This document shows, piece by piece, positions 5,382 to 8,415 of a DNA stretch of 8,415 nt (the stretch's first letter is position 1; each line of letters starts with the position of its first letter). This stretch comes from Planctomycetaceae bacterium. Its GTDB lineage: Bacteria; Planctomycetota; Planctomycetia; Planctomycetales; Planctomycetaceae. The translations under genes and the position numbers were made by a program. The stretch is from contig JAGQQQ010000550.1 in the NCBI GenBank assembly GCA_020426125.1, forward strand, positions 1 to 8,415, given 5' to 3'. The notes below the pieces were generated by a model that was given only the letters and a program-made list of their open reading frames with translations, was not told where the DNA came from and searched no databases.

Positions 5382-7286
5382 ATGCCGACGAAATCCCGAT
5401 CCGATGCCGCCCGTGTTTTGTTTTTGCTGATCCCATTCCTTCTTCTGGTGATTGCGATCTGGGGTCCTCGTTTTTGGCGGCAGATTCCTGATTGGAAAGA
5501 GGCAAATCCCCAAGCTTCGGGGACAAGCTCGGACGTCCACCCGCTCGATTCGCAGAGAGAATCGACCGCCTACGTGGGAAGTGACGCCTGCGTGGTCTGC
5601 CATCAAGAGATCTCGGAGTCCTACCGACTTCACCCCATGTGGTCCTCGACTCGGTCTCTGGAAGACCTTTCTTCCGACGGGCTTGCCGCTGATCTGTGTC
5701 AAGTCGCCACGGTTCGAGGCACGGATCGAGTGCTGATGTCGGAGTGTCGTGGTGGCAATCTCGTCCACACCGAATCCATGTTTGACCGAAAGGGACAACG
5801 GATCTACGAGCTTCCCTATTCCATGGCATTCGTCGTGGGAAGCGGCCAAAGGGCGAAAGCGTTTCTTCATCGCCGCGAAAACCTCTTGTTCATGTCTCCA
5901 CTAAATTGGTACGCCCAGACTCAAGATTGGGAACTTGCCCCCAGCTACCGAGCCGACGATCCACGCCGGTTCGAGCGAAGAGTGTCCCGTGATTGCCTGG
6001 CATGTCACGCAGGGCGCATTGTGGAGTCAACGGACTCTCCCAACGTCTTTCCTGACCCTGTGTTTTCGGAGATGTCCATCGGTTGCGAAAGGTGTCACGG
6101 CCCTGGCGCGGACCATGTCCAGTACCACAAAACCTCGCACGCCGGGAATCGAAAGGACGATCCCATCGTGAACCCCGGAAAACTCGATTCCGCGCGGCGC
6201 GAAGCCGTCTGCTATCAGTGCCATCTTTCGGCGTCGGCTCGGGTACTGCGTCCCGGTCGGACTCACTCGGATTTTCGCCCGGGCATGCATCTGGTTGATG
6301 TCTGGGCAATACTCGATCGTGGCACCGACGTGCCAACTGAGGAACGGACGCGCTCGGTCAACCATGTTCAGCAAATGCGGTCCAGCCGCTGTTTCGTCGA
6401 AAGTGCCAACCAACTCGGCTGTCTCAGTTGCCATGATCCTCATTCGGTTCCACAAAAGGAAAACCGGGTGGACTTTTATCGTGAAAGATGCCTGACCTGC
6501 CATGGGAACGACGAATGCCTTACTTCAAAGGCGATTCGGGATGGGGTTTCCAATTCCTGCATCGACTGCCACATGCCCCGATTGGATTCCAGCAACATGT
6601 CGCATGTCGTGCAAACAGACCACAGAATTCTTCGCGAACCGAGAAAACTTCCCCCAGTCTGGCAGCCAGCAAATGATGCTCGCCTGGAATTTTTCGGAAC
6701 CATGAAAGTGGATCTCCCAAGGGTCGAACAACAACGCGCACTCGCCCTGGGGACCTTCACCGATTGTTCTAAAAAGCAGAAACCATTCCCTCCCGGACTC
6801 CGTCAGGAACTTCACAAGTCGCTTTCCCATTTTCCTGATGACGCGGCCTTATTCACGTCTCTAGGGATCATCAATTATGTGGAAGGCTCCCTCCCGGCGG
6901 CCCGGCACTTCTTCGAAAGAGCGATCCAACAAAGTGGTGACATGGAGATCGCGCTCGATGGCCTGTTGAAAACCCAGTACCAACTCGCGGACTGGCAATC
7001 GGTCATTGAACTCGCTGACAAGCTGCTGGTGTCTGATCCGGGAGATTCCGCGATTCACGCCATGCGGGGCGACGCACTCTTGCAATTGGGCCGAAACGAA
7101 GATGCGATCCTGGCGGTCGAGCGCGCGGTGTCGCTCCACCCGAGCCACATCCCCTATCGAGAATGGTTGCTGGAGCGGTATCTCCGATCAGGAAGAAAGG
7201 AGGACGCTGAAAGACAATCGCGGCTCATCGACAGAATCCAGGATGCAACCGTGCCAAGCGAGGCGGACTTGATGCAGTCCGAGTGA
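5382..7286 (+). CDS. Membrane-anchored heptahaem c-type cytochrome with C-terminal TPR domain
   Basis: A 634-residue protein. Residues 11-27 (RVLFLLIPFLLLVIAIW), after basic residues, form a signal anchor, so the haem part should sit outside the cytoplasm, where c-type haems are attached. Seven CXXCH motifs are visible: CVVCH 70, CLACH 205, CERCH 235, CYQCH 277, CLSCH 347, CLTCH 370 and CIDCH 393. The stretch around the first (AYVGSDACVVCHQEISESYRLHPMW) resembles cytochrome c554-type multihaem families. The last three motifs are spaced exactly 23 residues apart. A further block, SHVVQTDHRILREP (407-420), offers His residues that could serve as distal ligands. From about 485 the protein turns into TPR repeats (roughly 487-518, 521-552, 555-588, 589-616), probably for protein contacts. 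Role: electron transfer in the envelope; partner and substrate cannot be read from sequence, and no other redox enzyme is in the window. It is transcribed alone, divergent from DUF1559, with a strong terminator 62 bases after the stop. An oxidoreductase activity is possible but unproven. Confidence 0.94.
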   Translation: MPTKSRSDAARVLFLLIPFLLLVIAIWGPRFWRQIPDWKEANPQASGTSSDVHPLDSQRESTAYVGSDACVVCHQEISESYRLHPMWSSTRSLEDLSSDGLAADLCQVATVRGTDRVLMSECRGGNLVHTESMFDRKGQRIYELPYSMAFVVGSGQRAKAFLHRRENLLFMSPLNWYAQTQDWELAPSYRADDPRRFERRVSRDCLACHAGRIVESTDSPNVFPDPVFSEMSIGCERCHGPGADHVQYHKTSHAGNRKDDPIVNPGKLDSARREAVCYQCHLSASARVLRPGRTHSDFRPGMHLVDVWAILDRGTDVPTEERTRSVNHVQQMRSSRCFVESANQLGCLSCHDPHSVPQKENRVDFYRERCLTCHGNDECLTSKAIRDGVSNSCIDCHMPRLDSSNMSHVVQTDHRILREPRKLPPVWQPANDARLEFFGTMKVDLPRVEQQRALALGTFTDCSKKQKPFPPGLRQELHKSLSHFPDDAALFTSLGIINYVEGSLPAARHFFERAIQQSGDMEIALDGLLKTQYQLADWQSVIELADKLLVSDPGDSAIHAMRGDALLQLGRNEDAILAVERAVSLHPSHIPYREWLLERYLRSGRKEDAERQSRLIDRIQDATVPSEADLMQSE

Positions 7287-7348
7287 CCTCCAACCATGCC
7301 GTCCGCATGGACTCCCCGAGCGATTGGGCGACCGAGTCGGATGAACGA

Positions 7349-7379
7349 AAAAGAGCGACCGTTGGCCGGTCGCTCTTTT
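7349..7379. terminator. Bidirectional rho-independent terminator between the cytochrome gene and ahcY
   Basis: AAAAGAGCGACCG (7349-7361) and CGGTCGCTCTTTT (7367-7379) form a perfect 13-bp stem with a 5-base loop. The GC-rich core is bordered by A's on the left and T's on the right, so it ends in a U-tract in either direction. It lies 62 bases past the cytochrome stop and 49 bases past the ahcY stop, the right position to end both convergent transcripts. Confidence 0.9.
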
Positions 7380-7428
7380 CGATTGTGATGATTCCTGGCA
7401 CGGAATTCCGTCCGTGTTCGGAAGCGGA

Positions 7429-8415
7429 TTAGTAACGGTAGTGTTCGGGCTTGAACGGACCGTTGACATCCACACCAAGGTATTCCGCTTGTTTGTCGGT
7501 GAGCTTCGTCAGCTTGACTCCCAGTTGGTCCAGATGAAGCCGTGCGACTTCCTCATCCAGGTGTTTCGGGAGCACGTAGAGGCCAATGTCATAGTTCTCG
7601 CGACGGGTCCAGAGTTCAATCTGGCCCAGAACCTGGTTCGTGAAGCTATTGGACATGACGAACGACGGGTGTCCGGTCGCACATCCAAGATTCACCAAAC
7701 GGCCTTCCGCGAGAACGAGAATCGCTTTCCCATCCGGATAGACATACTTATGAACCGGTCCGCCGACATCGGAATCCTTCTTGATCGTGATCTTCTCGAT
7801 GTCCTTCCGATTGTTGAGATAGGCGATCTGAATCTCGGAATCGAAGTGGCCGATGTTACAGACGATGGCGTTGTGTTTCATGGCGTCGAGATGTTCGCCG
7901 CGGATGACATCAACACACCCCGTGGTTGTGACAAAGATATCACCAAACTTTGCGGCTTCTTCCATCGTTGTGACTTGATAGCCTTCCATGGAGGCTTGCA
8001 GCGCGCAGATGGGATCAATTTCGGTCACAATGACACGTGCCCCGAGGCCGTCCATCGCATCCGCACAACCTTTTCCCACATCACCATAGCCACACACCAC
8101 GACGGCCTTCCCCGCGACCATCACGTCTGTGGCTCGTTTGATTCCGTCGGCCAGGGATTCACGGCAACCGTACAAGTTGTCAAACTTGCTCTTGGTCACG
8201 GAGTCATTCACGTTAATGGCCGGAACTCCGAGACGGCCCTCTTTGATCAACTTCCGAAGTTCTTTAATTCCGGTCGTCGTTTCCTCGGTAAGGCCGTTGA
8301 TGCCTTGGAGGAGTTCGGGATGCTTGTTGTGGACAAGAGCGGTCAGATCCCCTCCATCGTCGAGGATCATGTTGAGTGGCTGGCCGTCCGGCCAGAACAG
8401 GGTCTGCTCGATACA
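7429..8415 (-). CDS. ahcY: S-adenosylhomocysteine hydrolase (adenosylhomocysteinase), N-terminus outside window
   Basis: Catalyses reversible hydrolysis of S-adenosyl-L-homocysteine to adenosine and L-homocysteine with tightly bound NAD, removing the product inhibitor of methyltransferases; cytoplasmic. The 328 visible codons run from the right edge (CIEQTLFWPDGQPLN, then MILDDGGDLT) to the C-terminal KPEHYRY. The ATG at 8370 is internal, because conserved family sequence continues upstream to the edge. Visible landmarks: the active-site Asp in ILDDGGDLT (18-25), the Glu pair in TEETTTG, the Lys/Asp/Cys motif NDSVTKSKFDNLYGCRES (70-87), the NAD-binding GYGDVGKG (109-116) with Glu132 ending its second strand (VIVTEID), CNIGHFDSEI (186-195), LVNLGCATGHPSFVMS (240-255), and the C-terminal Lys and Tyr that reach into the neighbouring subunit's NAD site. 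Complete family members are about 430-480 residues, so about 100-150 are missing. All catalytic residues that should be in this part are present. An upstream SAH riboswitch, if any, would be outside the window. Confidence 0.98.
   Translation of the reverse strand, partial: CIEQTLFWPDGQPLNMILDDGGDLTALVHNKHPELLQGINGLTEETTTGIKELRKLIKEGRLGVPAINVNDSVTKSKFDNLYGCRESLADGIKRATDVMVAGKAVVVCGYGDVGKGCADAMDGLGARVIVTEIDPICALQASMEGYQVTTMEEAAKFGDIFVTTTGCVDVIRGEHLDAMKHNAIVCNIGHFDSEIQIAYLNNRKDIEKITIKKDSDVGGPVHKYVYPDGKAILVLAEGRLVNLGCATGHPSFVMSNSFTNQVLGQIELWTRRENYDIGLYVLPKHLDEEVARLHLDQLGVKLTKLTDKQAEYLGVDVNGPFKPEHYRY

Noticed and set aside
5289..5870. Minus-strand open frame of 193 codons
   Set aside because: It overlaps the N-terminal third of the cytochrome gene, which has a good RBS, an anchor and haem motifs; the antisense product is Arg/Pro-rich with no domain.
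8368..8370. ATG at 8370 as the true ahcY start
   Set aside because: The conserved family sequence CIEQTLFWPDG continues in frame upstream to the window edge, so this Met is internal.

Overview
The window looks like a piece of a planctomycete chromosome (phylum Planctomycetota). The main evidence is a DUF1559 protein with a pseudopilin-like N-terminus. Beside it are a small lipoprotein with one carboxypeptidase-regulatory-like domain, a membrane-anchored TPR / FG-GAP (VCBS) / ASPIC-UnbV protein, and a multihaem c-type cytochrome ending in TPRs. This mix is characteristic of that phylum. I assign no genus.

Layout: five genes, four on the minus strand and one on the plus strand. Bases 1-2816 (minus) hold a protein of at least 938 residues whose C-terminus lies beyond the left edge. 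It follows a lipoprotein gene (3335-2823) by only six bases, so the two very probably form one operon. A 290-bp gap contains a terminator and several inverted repeats. Next comes the DUF1559 gene, read from an ATG at 4711 down to 3626, with a clear RBS and a near-consensus sigma70-type promoter (4772-4800). About 600 bp without a convincing gene separate it from a divergently transcribed heptahaem cytochrome-TPR gene (5382-7286, plus). A strong hairpin with A- and T-tracts on its two sides (7349-7379) ends that gene. It probably also ends the convergent ahcY gene (S-adenosylhomocysteine hydrolase), whose N-terminus lies beyond the right edge.

How they work together: AhcY is a housekeeping enzyme of the activated-methyl cycle and seems unrelated to the rest. 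The other four products all carry export or membrane-anchor signals, so they form a cell-envelope group. Inference: the FG-GAP/ASPIC protein and the multihaem cytochrome are families often found near each other in planctomycete and acidobacterial genomes and may take part in one envelope or extracytoplasmic redox process. Nothing in the sequence names the substrate.

No tRNA, rRNA, CRISPR array, IS element or phage gene was seen. The points most worth a second look are the cytochrome/ASPIC pairing, the even 23-residue spacing of the last three haem motifs, the same-frame lipoprotein-ASPIC gene junction, and the cluster of inverted repeats in 3334-3605.
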